From: Symsagittifera roscoffensis
Taxonomy: Eukaryota; Xenacoelomorpha; Acoela; Convolutidae
DNA length: 64,000 nt
Assembly (NCBI RefSeq): GCF_963678635.1
Contig: NC_087063.1
Coordinates: 24,064,701-24,128,700 of the forward strand
Direction: 5' to 3'
Part shown: positions 1 through 12,800 of the stretch, piece after piece
How positions within the stretch are numbered: position 1 is the stretch's first letter
How the letters are laid out: the number at the start of each line of letters is the position of its first letter
Notes under the pieces: model-generated
Database searches by the model: none
Told to the model about the DNA's origin: nothing
Seen by the model: the letters and a program-made list of their open reading frames with translations, nothing else
Made by a program: the position numbers and the translations under genes

Positions 1-3000
1 TGTGACTGCATGCAGTTTTCAACTTGATCCTTTTTTTTCACAAAGAAAACTTTTGGTTGGTTTTTGTTTCAATTTCAACTGGTTCTAAGTTGATTTTAAG
101 TTTGGTTAAACCCTGCTGAAAAATTGTGTAGAAATAATCTCTGAAGCCGCTTTTTATGACTTCAAAAAAGTTTTTGAATGTTTTCAGGAACAACTGTAAT
201 CCTAAATGAAGTCTTCTTCTGTTTGTTGTAGAGGGACTAAGCTGCTCAACCATCTGAGCAAAAACATTTTTTTGTTTTAAAATCTGATGAATTTGAAAAA
301 AAGTGGGTTTTATTATGGTGCATTACTTGAGAAATAAATAGTAGCTGTCGAATTTACAGCCTAATAATTACACTGTGAAACTCAATTAAAATCCATACTA
401 AAATCTTTAAACTAAAATTTAATCTTTAAAAAATAAAATAAAACATGAAGCACAAAAGTTCCATAAACAGTATTTCCAATGAGTACCCAACGTCCACCTA
501 TGTATGAGTAAAAAACGAAACTTAAAACAAATTAGATCAATCAAACTTTTATGAAAAGAATAACAAGGCAAACGTCGTTATAAAAAGGGAAAGTGATTCA
601 AATGGATTAAAAAAAAAATAGAAACTTTTTTTTTGAAAAAACTAGAATAGCGATTAAAACATCAAAATGAAACTTTTTTTTCAGCAATTCAATAAACGTG
701 TTACAAAAACAATACAAAATGCCAAACAGCAAACTAAAAAACAGCCAACAGACAGTTGTAAAAGAGTCAATGACCGCGAATAAACAAAAACAAAAAATTG
801 ACTGGGTTTTTGAATTATGTTTTTTATTCAAACACTATTCGAATTTCAAACAAAAAATTGTATGCCCATGAAGTTCTCTAAATTTCGAAAACAACTTATG
901 ATTGGCATTGTTTTGATAAATTTAGTCCACTTCAAGAAAACTTGATTTGTAGAAAAAGCTGGGAAACCTAATAATCAAATTTCATTTTGGAAACTGTAAA
1001 TTCATTACGTTTTTGAGCCATTTTAGTTTTCATAATCCGAGAGTGCGTTTTGCTTAACTTTTAGCGAATGAACTTGAATTGAACTCGAAAATTGCATATA
1101 TACTTAACGGCACTTCTATGAGCATTTATAATCATGAAAGCACTCCTTTTGTTATTCGAGCATTTTAAGACTTTTTGTTTAAAAAACCTTATGACCTATA
1201 TAAGAGTCTGAAATAGTTGACAATGAAATTTGTAAAAACTAAGGGAAAAACTGTGAAAGAGATGAGTGCCAGTTTTACGAAACATTGAACGTGTTAAATG
1301 GTTTTCAGCGCAATTGAATTCGAGGAGGTATTTATTTTGGCCCTCTAATTTCGCTCAACGACGTTTTGGCTAATTTTAGCACTCCTTTCATTGGCCAATT
1401 TCACAAATCTCCTGAAAAATTTAAAAAAAGTACCAGTATACAGATCTAATAGCAAAGTAGATCTATGCAACTATCATTCACATCGATATGTGAAAGTTGC
1501 AACAATTTTTTCGAAGAAATATTGAGTAGGAGGTTACATTTATCAAGAAACTTTCACGATTTTTTTCGTGTTGAACTTCAAAAAAATTGCCATTTACTAT
1601 TACTTAGATATGATAGAAAGACTGCCATGTAACAAAATACAATTTTAAATTGTAAATACCGTCTAGATATGCAAAAATCGCTTTTTAAATTAGCTCATTT
1701 TACAAAACCAGAAAGTATTAAAATTTTGAAAGTTTTGGTTTACATTGAATCGAATACTTCTATCAATTCTCCTACAGATGTTATGGTTGGCTTTCCTATT
1801 TTTTCTCGGTGTTCAAAAATGCTCATTAATTAAACTTTTTTCGAAAAATAAATTAAATAACCTTTGCCCGACGTGTCTGAAATCATCAAAATCTTCTTGT
1901 CTATAACTGCTACAAAAAATGTTATCGTTTGAAGTTGGCGCAGCTTTTCAAACACAACTTTTATAGATTAAAAAACTATTCGAGTATTACTTGGCTCAAA
2001 CTGAACAAAATATGTTCGTTTATGTAAATTTCAACAAAAACTGCTTCTAGGTTTCAAGTATCTCTTAAAGGTAACAACGTTGGGTTGGAACCAACTTGCA
2101 TTCTTTTGGGTTGAATTTTGTGAGATGCTGCTCTTTCAAAGTGAATTTTACAAATAAAAGCTCTGGAATTTCAAGAAAAACTGCTTGTTTAATTCATTTT
2201 TAAACAAACAAAAAAGGAAAACGTTGAGAAATTTCTGTTTTTGAATGAAAATTCAGCTGTTTTTATTAGCTTTACTTTTGTCAACAAAATTTTCCAGAAA
2301 CATCCGAATACAAAAAAAGAAGCCTCGGTCTGTTTGTTTTAGAGGAACTATGCTGCTCAATAGTTTACGCGAAAAAGCTAGTATATGATTTCTAAATAAG
2401 CTAAAAATTGACATCTACGCGATGACACTAAAATCTAAAAGCTTGACTTACTATTTAAAAATCTCAAAAAAAAAATAAAAAAAAGGATTTGAGTTTTGTA
2501 CATTTTTTTAAATACATTCAAATTCAAAAATGCAAATTTAAATAGCCTTCAAAATTCTGATGAAAAGAAATGAAAAAAGGATTTGAGATTTGTGCAATTT
2601 TTTAATATATGCATATTAGCCATTCCACATCTTGATGATTACATTTTAGAAAAGTATTTACATTTTTTACTTACTGGGTTCATTTTTTTTCTAAACTTGG
2701 ATAAAATGATGGTTCAAACAATAATTTTTTGGTTTTTTTGCTCTTGGATTTTTTTTTCTGGCTCATCATTCAATTTAAGGTTCTTTGGACCACCTTTCTG
2801 CTCCAAGTTTTTTTTGATTTTTCGGTAAATACTTCAGAAAAATTTGAATAAAACACTTCATACCGCAAGATTGACTCGTGAGGTTAATTTTTGTGAAAAC
2901 AAGTGGAGATGAGTGTAGAATGACCGCTTTGTAAAGCTTTCTGTTCCTTGTACCCTCATCTCAAAAAAAAATCTAAGTAGCTAAAAACACAAAAAATAGA

Positions 3001-3700
3001 TAGCGAGTGGCTGGGCAATTAGCACAGTCTATTACGACTACTATGATTCCAATCAAGACTTTCTGAACATAGCGATTAGACAGTTGGAAGAGAGTCAATG
3101 AAAGTAAGGAAACAGAAAAAAAATGCATCAATGGATCAAATCTGAAACTAAGATTTTTTCACGAAATTAAACAGTTATCAAAATTTTTTACATGGAGATT
3201 TTGGCTACTCCATAGTGATGTTTGCTTTCTTTTTAACAAAAAAATGAAGTAACTTAAAAATATCAAATATCAACCAGTAGAAAAACAAATTTAAGCTTGA
3301 ACAAATTTTAAGAACTTTCCTGAAAGAATTAATCACGACTATATAAGAGTCTTCACTAGTTCATCCACTCTTATAAACTTGAAGATAACTATGTTTGTTT
3401 TTTGAGTTTTTTCTGCAAAAACTTCTGTTGTTTTTTTTGGTAAAGTTTTATTTTATCTAGGGGGCCAACTTCAAAATACGAAGTAAATATAGCCAAATAC
3501 ACAAAAAATGCATTATAATGAAACTGGATGTGAGGGCTAAAAAAATCTTAAGAAGTTGTCACACTTGACCCGTTTATGGGTTTTCGTTGAGGTAGTCAAA
3601 ATCAGCTGAAAAAATACAAAAACTGTGCCAAAGTTATTTCTTACCGCTGCAGATTATGAGCTACAGAATCTACAATTTGTGATTTCTGTTCTGTCCTATT
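1..3700. other. AT-rich region, no gene recognised
   Basis: Long A and T runs and only short open frames without recognisable motifs. A short segment near 222-255 (ending in GCTGCTCAA) recurs in direct orientation near 2332-2362, so part of this is repeated DNA. TATATAAGAGTCT occurs near 1196 and 3340 but no gene start follows. I searched the minus strand for the missing GDSGGP exon of the protease to the right and did not find it. Confidence 0.5.
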
Positions 3701-3732
3701 AACATACTTGTTTAAAAGAAAAGCAGTCGTAC

Positions 3733-3850
3733 CTGGAGAATGTCGGAATTGTGTCCGTTTTCCATCTTTCCCCACCCGATCACAGTCACCTCACGGAATT
3801 TGTCACTGAATGAGTAGGTGGCTTTGGGAGGCACCTTGGCAAACTCGATT
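3733..3850 (-). CDS. S1 protease exon 4 (GWG region)
   Basis: Acceptor TTTGATTAG and donor GTACGA. With exon 3 it reads KPRIEFAKVPPK, then EVTVIGWGKMENG and HNSDILQ, which is the S1 segment between the catalytic Asp and the Ser domain. Ends in phase 0; no following exon was found to the left. Confidence 0.75.
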
Positions 3851-6800
3851 CTAATCAAATCACTTTATTCAAAATTAAGAAATTATTTATGATTCATACC
3901 TTAGGTGTCCTTTGAAATCTCTTGCATGATGCTTTATTTCTTGTTTGATACTTTTGAAGTTCTCTGCAACGTCCAGCAGGGGTGGATCTAGGATTTTTTT
4001 AGGTCGATCAAATTGATTTTTTGAGCTCTCCCAAAGCACTACAAAGTCCGTTTTGACCAAAGTTTCTGCGCCGCAGCCAAAATTAAAAAAAAAACAGACC
4101 AAAAAAGGCATTCTAGGGCACTTTTTGGAAAGTTTTTACCAAGAAATTGCGTTTGTCGGCGCGCTCTCCCCCTTAAAGGTGCCTTAGAAAAACTTTAGAT
4201 CGTCAGCCAAAAATGGATATCTCAAAATTGTTCAAAGGGGGGAACCTTTGGGTAGACAGGGGGTCAAATCCCTGAGAAAAAGAAGCGTCCACCCCCCCCC
4301 CCCCGAAATCCGCCCCTGGCTACGTCTATTAAACTGCGAGCCAAAAGAGTGTTGGGACACCAAAACGAACTGAAGCAGACCAAAAAATGATTGAGTTTTT
4401 TTTAATAGTCAAAGAAAGTCGAACGTTTCGCGGTAGTTTTAATCAAGTTCAATAGCGAAAAAAAGTCAAGCGAAGCTGAACAAAGTCGAATAAAGCCAAG
4501 CACGGACATTTTTCCACCAACATTTTGTCAAATTTCAATCATGAGTTGAGCAGCTCAGGCTGGTCACGTGCTTGGTTTTGCTTTGTTGAGTTTACCTTGT
4601 GTTGTTGTTGTTGTAGTCGCCTCGGGGAAGCGCAGCGCATGAAACATCGTATTTCGGTTTGATTTTGTTGAAGTAGTCGAAGTTTTGTCCGGAATGATTG
4701 ACACATTAAAAAGCATTTCTGCGAAAGTTGACTGCTTGAGTTCGGATATTTCAATTACTTCCAGTGGAAGAGGGGCCTATATTACAGTATCTGAGACGTG
4801 TGGGGATTTTGATCGAGGCTCATTTTAAATACGCCGCCAAACGAGGAAAAGATAACTAGCTTTGGTTGCGGTGTCTAATGCCCTTTACACCGTATCTGCG
4901 GAGCACCAGGCAGAGGCACAGTTTGGGCTCCAAAACGCAATTATGAGCCAGTGGTGATTCTACGATGATCATCACGATCTATCCTGACTGGTTTTGATGT
5001 GTTGAACCCATTTTCGCTCTGGTTGAGTTGGTTGAACTATTCGAACACAGTAAGTCGAACAGTAGTTCGACTGGGAGGGATGTGGGCCAGCCCAATTTCG
5101 TTGTTCCGACTTTCGATACGAAAGTAACGGAAAATTTGTGCTCAGGGTGGGTTTTTTCTTCAGACAAATTTTGACTATTTCACTTGCCGTTTTTTACGGG
5201 TTTTTTATATCATTCAAAAAATATGATTGTCCTGAGCTTAAATATGAAAAGATATTTGACCTGTGATAGTTTTTCGTAAAGTTACCGGGCTTAAAGATTG
5301 CCGTTTTGTCCAATTTGGGACAATTAACGCGCGGTATATTTCGCGATATTAACGTGTAAGCGGAGATTTAATCCGTCTTAGAAATTGTTCCAAATTGATT
5401 GAAAGAAGCTGATTCGCTATAATTGATTTGTTACAAGGAGCGAAATTTATCCTTTAGTTCTTTATATGGCGTGTGCGGGGATAATTTTCATATAAAATTT
5501 CAAATTTTAGAAAAAAAATTTTACTTTTTTTATTACATTTTTTTAAGGTTATTACTGCTCCATAAACCATAAAAGGCAGTCGGAACTTTCAGATTTTCGC
5601 GCTGATACGAGCAGTGTTGTTTCAATTGGTCGGAACAGAGCAGTTTGGGTCGAGTTTGTCGAAGCGAACCATTTTGGTCAAATATACCGAAACATACCTC
5701 GAACACTCAACCCGAGCAATACATTTTTGAGTTTAAATGCAGCATCGGTTTTCCCGCTCAATACGGACAATTTAAACATTGCAATTTTTAATTCGAGGAA
5801 ACTACTCAGCTTGACCCAGTTATCATTACGCTTGCGATTAGCAAGAGTTATCAATTCGGAATACAGACTTTTCAAGTTTTACAACTTGTTTTACAAAATC
5901 AATGAAGCGTTTGATAGCTTGGTTCAAAACAGTTTCAATTTTCTCAGCTTATCTGGCGGCACACTTGATCTAGATTTAACGTAACGACTACGCATGAGAC
6001 AACAAAACTCTTTAACTTGGAATTTTTATGAAAGTTTATTTTTCAAACGGAAAAATCAATTTTAGGCTCATGGCCCAATGAGAATTATTGAATTGTAAAA
6101 ACATTGTAAAATTGAGCTTTTCAGCTTACGCAGTTGTTGTTTCAAGGTTATACAATTTCCATATGAAACAACCAATTTTTCGGAGCTTACAATTTGATTT
6201 TTGAAAAATACATCCATGTGACTATATGTCTAATGAACTTGAAGCGAATTTGAAAAGAAATTGAATGTCAAACAACCAAAAGCCAACAAGATAGAGTAAA
6301 CAACTTGTAAGGCGTTTTCAAAAACAAGAAAAACCCCACGACCTAAACCAGTGGTTTTGTTTTACTCAATGGCAATCATGTAGAAAAATTGTTATAAAAA
6401 AATAATAGGGAAAGTTAAAACTGAGAAAACATAAGGTAGAGTGCCCGGGTTGACCTCCATAAACCGAAAATGCGTATCTTACATTTCCCCACACCGAAAA
6501 TGGTTGTCATACAATTCCCTGCATCAAATGTATGGAAAACTGCTAATCATACAGTTTTCATACAATTTCAAAAACTATTGAAAAAAGATTCGAACTAGTT
6601 TCTGCGGCTGTTTGAACCAAATTAAACAGTCTGTTGATGAAAAAAACTACGTTTCTTTTTTTTTTTGGAAAAAAATGGTTAACATACAATTTACATATAT
6701 GAAAAAATGCTTATCCTAGAAATCTCTTACAATTTTCTGAATCTATGAAACTCTAGGAAAATGTAGGATAAGCATTTTTTCATATATGGAAATTGTGGGA

Positions 6801-9800
6801 CAAGAATTTTTGGTCAACCCGGGTGGCTTTCGAATTGCGTCCAGACTTTTGCGAATCTATGTCCAAATTTTGGCGACTCTTTGTCCAAATTTTAGAGACG
6901 AAGTTTTGTTAAGTTCAGATTTTCGTGACCCGCGGCGCGACTTTCGCGATCGATGATGCGATTTTCTCGACTATAAGTCCAGACTTACCAGACGCAAACT
7001 CTCGGCGCGACTATGTAATTTGGGTCTGGGTTCAGATGAGGCGCTATTTTCAAATTCTGAATATGAGGGACTTCGAGCCGGGTCAAAATGGTCTGAAAAA
7101 CTTTGATCTCTTCTCATTCTTGAAATTAAAGAGAATTGATTCAAAATTTTTTATCAGCATGTCGCATATTTTTGCGTAAAAGACAAATTAAGGTACAAAA
7201 ATTAATGTTCGACCATATTAATTTTTAGCGGTCCCTCTACTGTTCCTTCTCCAGTTAAAACAACAACATTATGAGGCAACATTAAATTTTATAAATTGTT
7301 GTATGAGGTAAAAATGTGTTGGCTGGGAGAGAACGACTGATAAATTAGATAAAACCAAAGAAGCATTCAAAAATTCTGGCGAGCGTACCTTGGTTTGTAT
7401 TCAAAAGGAGTGTAATCCCCAGTGAACTGAAGTGCAGCTACATCTATTTCGTCATCCGGGTGCAACTCGATGTCTCCCTCATAGAAGTCGATTCTGTAGC
7501 CATTGTTGTAGGTCGCTTTTCCATAGCGAGCAAAGCCCATGAATATTTTACCACCTTCGATCATCGCGCTTTTTTCCAATTGATAACAAATTTCGTACTT
7601 GGCTCTATGAGCTCTTACAAATAATTCTGGGTTTATTGAAAAATCAATTTTTACTTAACTCGCTGAAAATTTAGATCCTAGTCAACAATCCGGTTTTTCC
7701 AATTTTGGACACAAGAGATTTTATAGCCAATTAACTTCGAATCTTAAGTTGCCTCAGTAAAAAATTTCAGCTAAATTCCTGTGCCAAATTTTTTTCTCAC
7801 ATGTTTTTGAAATGAAAAATGTGCTCTTTTCCGATTTCCTCTGCCTTGCTCATTTTTCCGTTTTCACTTCAAATCACAATTTTTTTTTCCAGTTTCTCGA
7901 ACTCGTTCAATTAAACGACTAAACTGCCAAAACTTGTTCGCACAGCAATTTGCATCAACATAAAAATTGATAAGCCTTGTTCACATACTTTGAATTGCAT
8001 TGTAGCATCAAAAGTCATTTAAAACATTTTAGGCGATCAATTTTTAGATAAAAGTAAAGAAACAAACAGATCATTTTATATTATACTATTTTACACGCCT
8101 TCTCGCTCTTGGCAGATATCGAAATTAATTTGCTTTTCTTTTTTTTAACTTGATTCCGTGGCCCAACTTTCTTGTTCAGCGCATGTGAACAGATTTTATA
8201 GGAAATTTTAGGATCATCTTAAATGAGTTTCTATCTCAAGAGCAACTCCTGGACTGACGGTCAAACTGAAATCTTCACAAACACAGTGTCTGCTCCGCTG
8301 CAACTTTAGCACGCGGTGTTGCTTTTTTCATCTTATGCAGAGTTGGAACCAGGCCCGGGCTTTTTACGGGCCGGCCGGCCGGTCCGGGAAGGGGCCGGGC
8401 ACGGGCCTCATTTTTAGGATCAGCAACCCGGCCGGGCGGGCCGGGCCGGACCCGGGCCTGACTTTCAAAAGAATTCACACATTTCACACTTCTGTTAGCA
8501 CCTTTCATGCTTCAAGAACTTCTCTTTTGTGCCGGACACAGTTGAGCGGCGATGCAAGTTTTTGTGCAAATCTGAAGTCGATGTTGTCCCTTGTAATTTT
8601 GAGACGGAGGTTATCGAGTGATTTTTGTGCTTTTTATAGCAAATTTTTTTGTCAAAGACTTTTGGAAATTTTTTCAACAAGGACCGTTTTGTAGCGTTTG
8701 CAGGCATATGTGCTGATTAGCTTCTTTATTTGGCAACCAACTCTACGAAATATAATAAAATGAGTGATGCAAAAGTTCGCAAAAGTTCTTTTTACAGTTT
8801 GCGTTCTCCAAGAACCCATCAAATTTGCCGAAAGTTTACAGAAAGCCTGGTTGAATAAAATTACACTTCGGAAAAAGACAGAAGCAGTCAGCATGTGCCT
8901 TGAAAAAAAACCAATGTTCGAATAAATTAGTGATCGATGCTTTCGGAGTACGCATCTTGAGAGGTATGAATTTACAGAGTTTAATAAGATAGAACCTTTT
9001 CACTGTCTGGGGTTGATCAAATTTACGTATCAATGGGTGCATTGCATCTATACACATCTTGTCATGGTAAGATGTATAGAAATGCAATGAGCCCATTGAA
9101 ACCAGGGGTGGGTCTAGGATTTTCTCGAGGAAGGGGAGCGGATTAGCAAAAAATTAGCAAAAAATCAACTCCCCATCCCCTCGTTTAAGTACAATATGGT
9201 AAAACAATGGTCTTAAAACATTCACAGGGTAATTGTAATTTCATAAATTGCTTTTAAACCAGTTTTTTGTTCACTTTGACATGTTTCAACTCAATTTATT
9301 ACAGTTAATAATTTAGGTTCTTCTAACGTTTTTTCACTTTTTGTGTAGATCACTTTGCGGTGTTAATGTTGGGCTTACGAAAATATAGAATAAATTCGCT
9401 AAACGTTTGATAGTCAGGTTTATATGCCAATTTATGTTGTAATTGGACAAAGACACAACATTTCGAAACGAGCAGTCACAGGTGAGTGAGGTGGAGACGG
9501 TAGATGAGCAGTTATTTTAAATAACATTCAAAATAAAAACGAAAAAAAAAATCTTGAAAAAATCGAGGGAGAACTGCAAAAAGATTTACTAAAGAATCTC
9601 CACCCCTATAAATAAACAAGACGGCTCGTATCAGGGCGAAGTCCTGAATGTTTCGACTGCCTTTTAAGTTTTAAAAAATTAAAAGTAATAAAAAAAATAA
9701 AAAATTTTTTTAATTTGAATTTTTCTTATAAAAATCATCCCCCCACATGCCATATAAAAAACAAAAAGATAGATAGAATTTGCTACTTGTAACAAATCAA

Positions 9801-12800
9801 TTATGACAAATAAGCTCCGTTAAACCAATTTGGAACGATTTCTAAGACGGATTAACTCTGCGCTTACGCGTTAATAGTGCGAAATATATCGAGCGTTAAT
9901 TGTCCCAAATTCGCCAAAATGGCAATCTTCAAACCCCCATAACTTTACGAAAAATGATAACAGGTAAAATATCTTTCAAATTTGAGCTCAGGACAACAAT
10001 ACCTTTCGAATGATATAAAAAGAATTCCGTCAAAAGTGGCTAGTTAAAAAGTCGAAATTTGTCTGAAGAACAAAAACCCACCCCGAGCACAAATATTCCG
10101 TTACTTTCGTATCGAAAGTCGAAACAAGACTGCTCGTATCAGGGCGAAGCCCTGAATGTTCCGACTGCCTTTTAAGTTTTATGGAGCAGTAATAACAATA
10201 AAAAAATTAAATGTAATAAGATAATATGAAATTTTTCTTTTTAAATTTGAAATTTTTTTTGATAAAAATCATCACCCCACACGTCATAATAAAAACTAGG
10301 TGATAAATTTTGCTCGTATTAACAAATCAATTGTGGCATATAGGATTCCTTGAACCAATTTTGAACGATTTCTAAGACGGATTAAACCTCGCTTACGCGT
10401 TAATAGCGCGAAATATATCGCGCTTAATTGTCCCAAATTGGCCAAGATGGCAACCTTAAACCCACATAAATTTACGAAAAGTGATCACAGGTAAAATATC
10501 TGTTCAAATTCAAGCTCAGAACAACAATACCTTTCGAATGATATAAGAAATTCCGTCAAAAATGGCTATTTAAAAAGTCGAAATTTGTCTGAAGAAAAAA
10601 AGCCCACCCGAGCACAAATATTCCGTTACTTTCGTATCGAAAGTCGAAACAAGACTGCTCGTAGCAGGTCGAAGCCCTGAATGTTCCCACTGCTTTTTAA
10701 GTTTTATGGAGCAGTAATAACAATAAAAAATTAAATGTAATAAGATAAAATGAAATTTTCCTTTTTAAACTTGAATTTTTTTTGATAAAAATCATCACCC
10801 CACACGTCATAATAAAAACTAGGTGATAAATTTTGCTCGCATTAACAAATCAATTGTGGCATATAAGATTCCTTGAACCAGTTTTGAACGATTTCTAAGA
10901 CGGATTAAATCTCGCTTACGCGTTAATAGCGCGAAATATATCGCGCTTAGTTGTCCCAATTGGCCAAGATGGCAATCTTAAACCCACATAACTTTACGAA
11001 AAGTGATCACAGGTAAAATAAGATATCTGTTCAAATTCAAGCTCAGGACATTAATACTTTTCGAATGATAAAAAAAATTCCGTCAGAAATGGCTAGTTAA
11101 AAAGTCGAAATTTGTCTGAAGAAAAAAAAACCCAAACCGAGCACAAATATTCCGTTACTTTCGTATCGAAAGTCGAAACAAGACTGCTCGTATCAGGGCA
11201 AAGCCCCTAATGTTCCGACTGCCTATTAATGTTTATGGAGCAGTAATAACATTAAAAAATTAAAAGTAATAAAACAAATTGAATTTTTTTTTTAATTTGA
11301 ATTTTTTCTTATAAAAATCATTACCCCACACGCCATATAAAGTACAAGAGGATAGATTGATTTTGCTACTTGTAACAAATGAATTATGACAAATAAGCTC
11401 CGTTAAACCAATTTGGAACGGTTTCTAAGACGGATTATCTCTCCACTTACGCGTCAATAGTGCGAAATATATCGAGCGTTAATTGTCCCAAATTCGCCAA
11501 AATGGCAATATTTAAACCCCCATAACTTTATGAAAAATGATCACAGGTGAAATATCTTTTCCAATTTGAGCTCAGGACAACATCAACTTTTGAATGATAT
11601 AAAAAAATTCCGTCAAAAATGGCTAGTTAAAAAGTCGAAATTTGTCTGAAGAAAAAAAAACCCACCCCGAGCACAAATATTCCGTTACTTTCGTATCGAA
11701 AGTCGAAACAAGACTGCTCGTATCAGGGCGAAGCCCTGAATGTTCTGACTGCCTATTAAGGTTTATGGAGCAGTAATAACCTTAAAAAATTAAAAGTATT
11801 AAAACAAAATGAAATTTTTTTTTTAATTAGATTTTTTTCTTCTCAAAATCATCCCCCCACATGCCACAAAAGTACAAAAGGATTAGTTGATTTTGATACT
11901 TGTAGCAAATCAATTATGACAAATAAGCTCCGTTAAACCAATTTGGAACGATTTCTAAGACGGATTAACTCTGCGTTAATAGTGCGAAATATATCGAGCG
12001 TTAATTGTCCCAAATTCGCCAAAATGGCAATCTTCAAACCCCCATAACTTTACAAAAAATAATAATAGGTGAAATATTTTTTCAAATTTGAGCTCAAGAC
12101 AACAATACCTTTCGAATGATAAAAAAAATCCGTCAAAAGTGGCTAGTTAAAAAGTCGAAATTTGTCTGAAGAAAAAAAGCCCACCCCGAGCACAAATATT
12201 ACGTTACTTTCGTATCGAAAGTCGAAACAAGACTGCTCGTATCAGGGCGAAACCCTGAATGTTCCGACTGCCTTTTAAGTTTTATGGAGCAGTAATAACA
12301 ATAAAAAAATTAAATGTAATAAGATAATATGAAATTTTTCTTTTTAAATTTGAAATTTTTTTTGATAAAAATCATCACCCCACACGTCATAATAAAAACT
12401 AGGTGATAAATTTTGCTCGTATTAACAAATCAATTGTGGCATATAAGATTCCTTGAACCAGTTTTGAACGATTTATAAGACGGATTAAATCTCGCTTACG
12501 CGTTAATAGCGCGAAATATATCGCGCTTAGTTGTCCCAATTGGCCAAGATGGCAATCTTAAACCCACATAACTTTACGAAAAGTGATCACAGGTAAAATA
12601 CCTGTTCAAATTCAAGCTCAGGACATTATTACCTTTCGAATGATAAAAAAAATTCCGTCAAAAGTGGCTAGTTAAAAAGTCGAAATTTGTCTGAAGAAAA
12701 AAAGCCCACCCCGAGCACAAATATTCCGTTACTTTCGTATCGAAAGTCGAAACAAGACTGCTCGTATCAAGGCGAAACCCTGAATGTTCCCACTGCTTTT

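Noticed and set aside
1190-3350. Two TATATAAGAGTCT sites as promoters
   Set aside because: No gene start or coding exon follows either; more likely part of a repeat.
8335-8694. 119-residue plus-strand open frame
   Set aside because: It runs through the GC-rich TIR island and has no motif.
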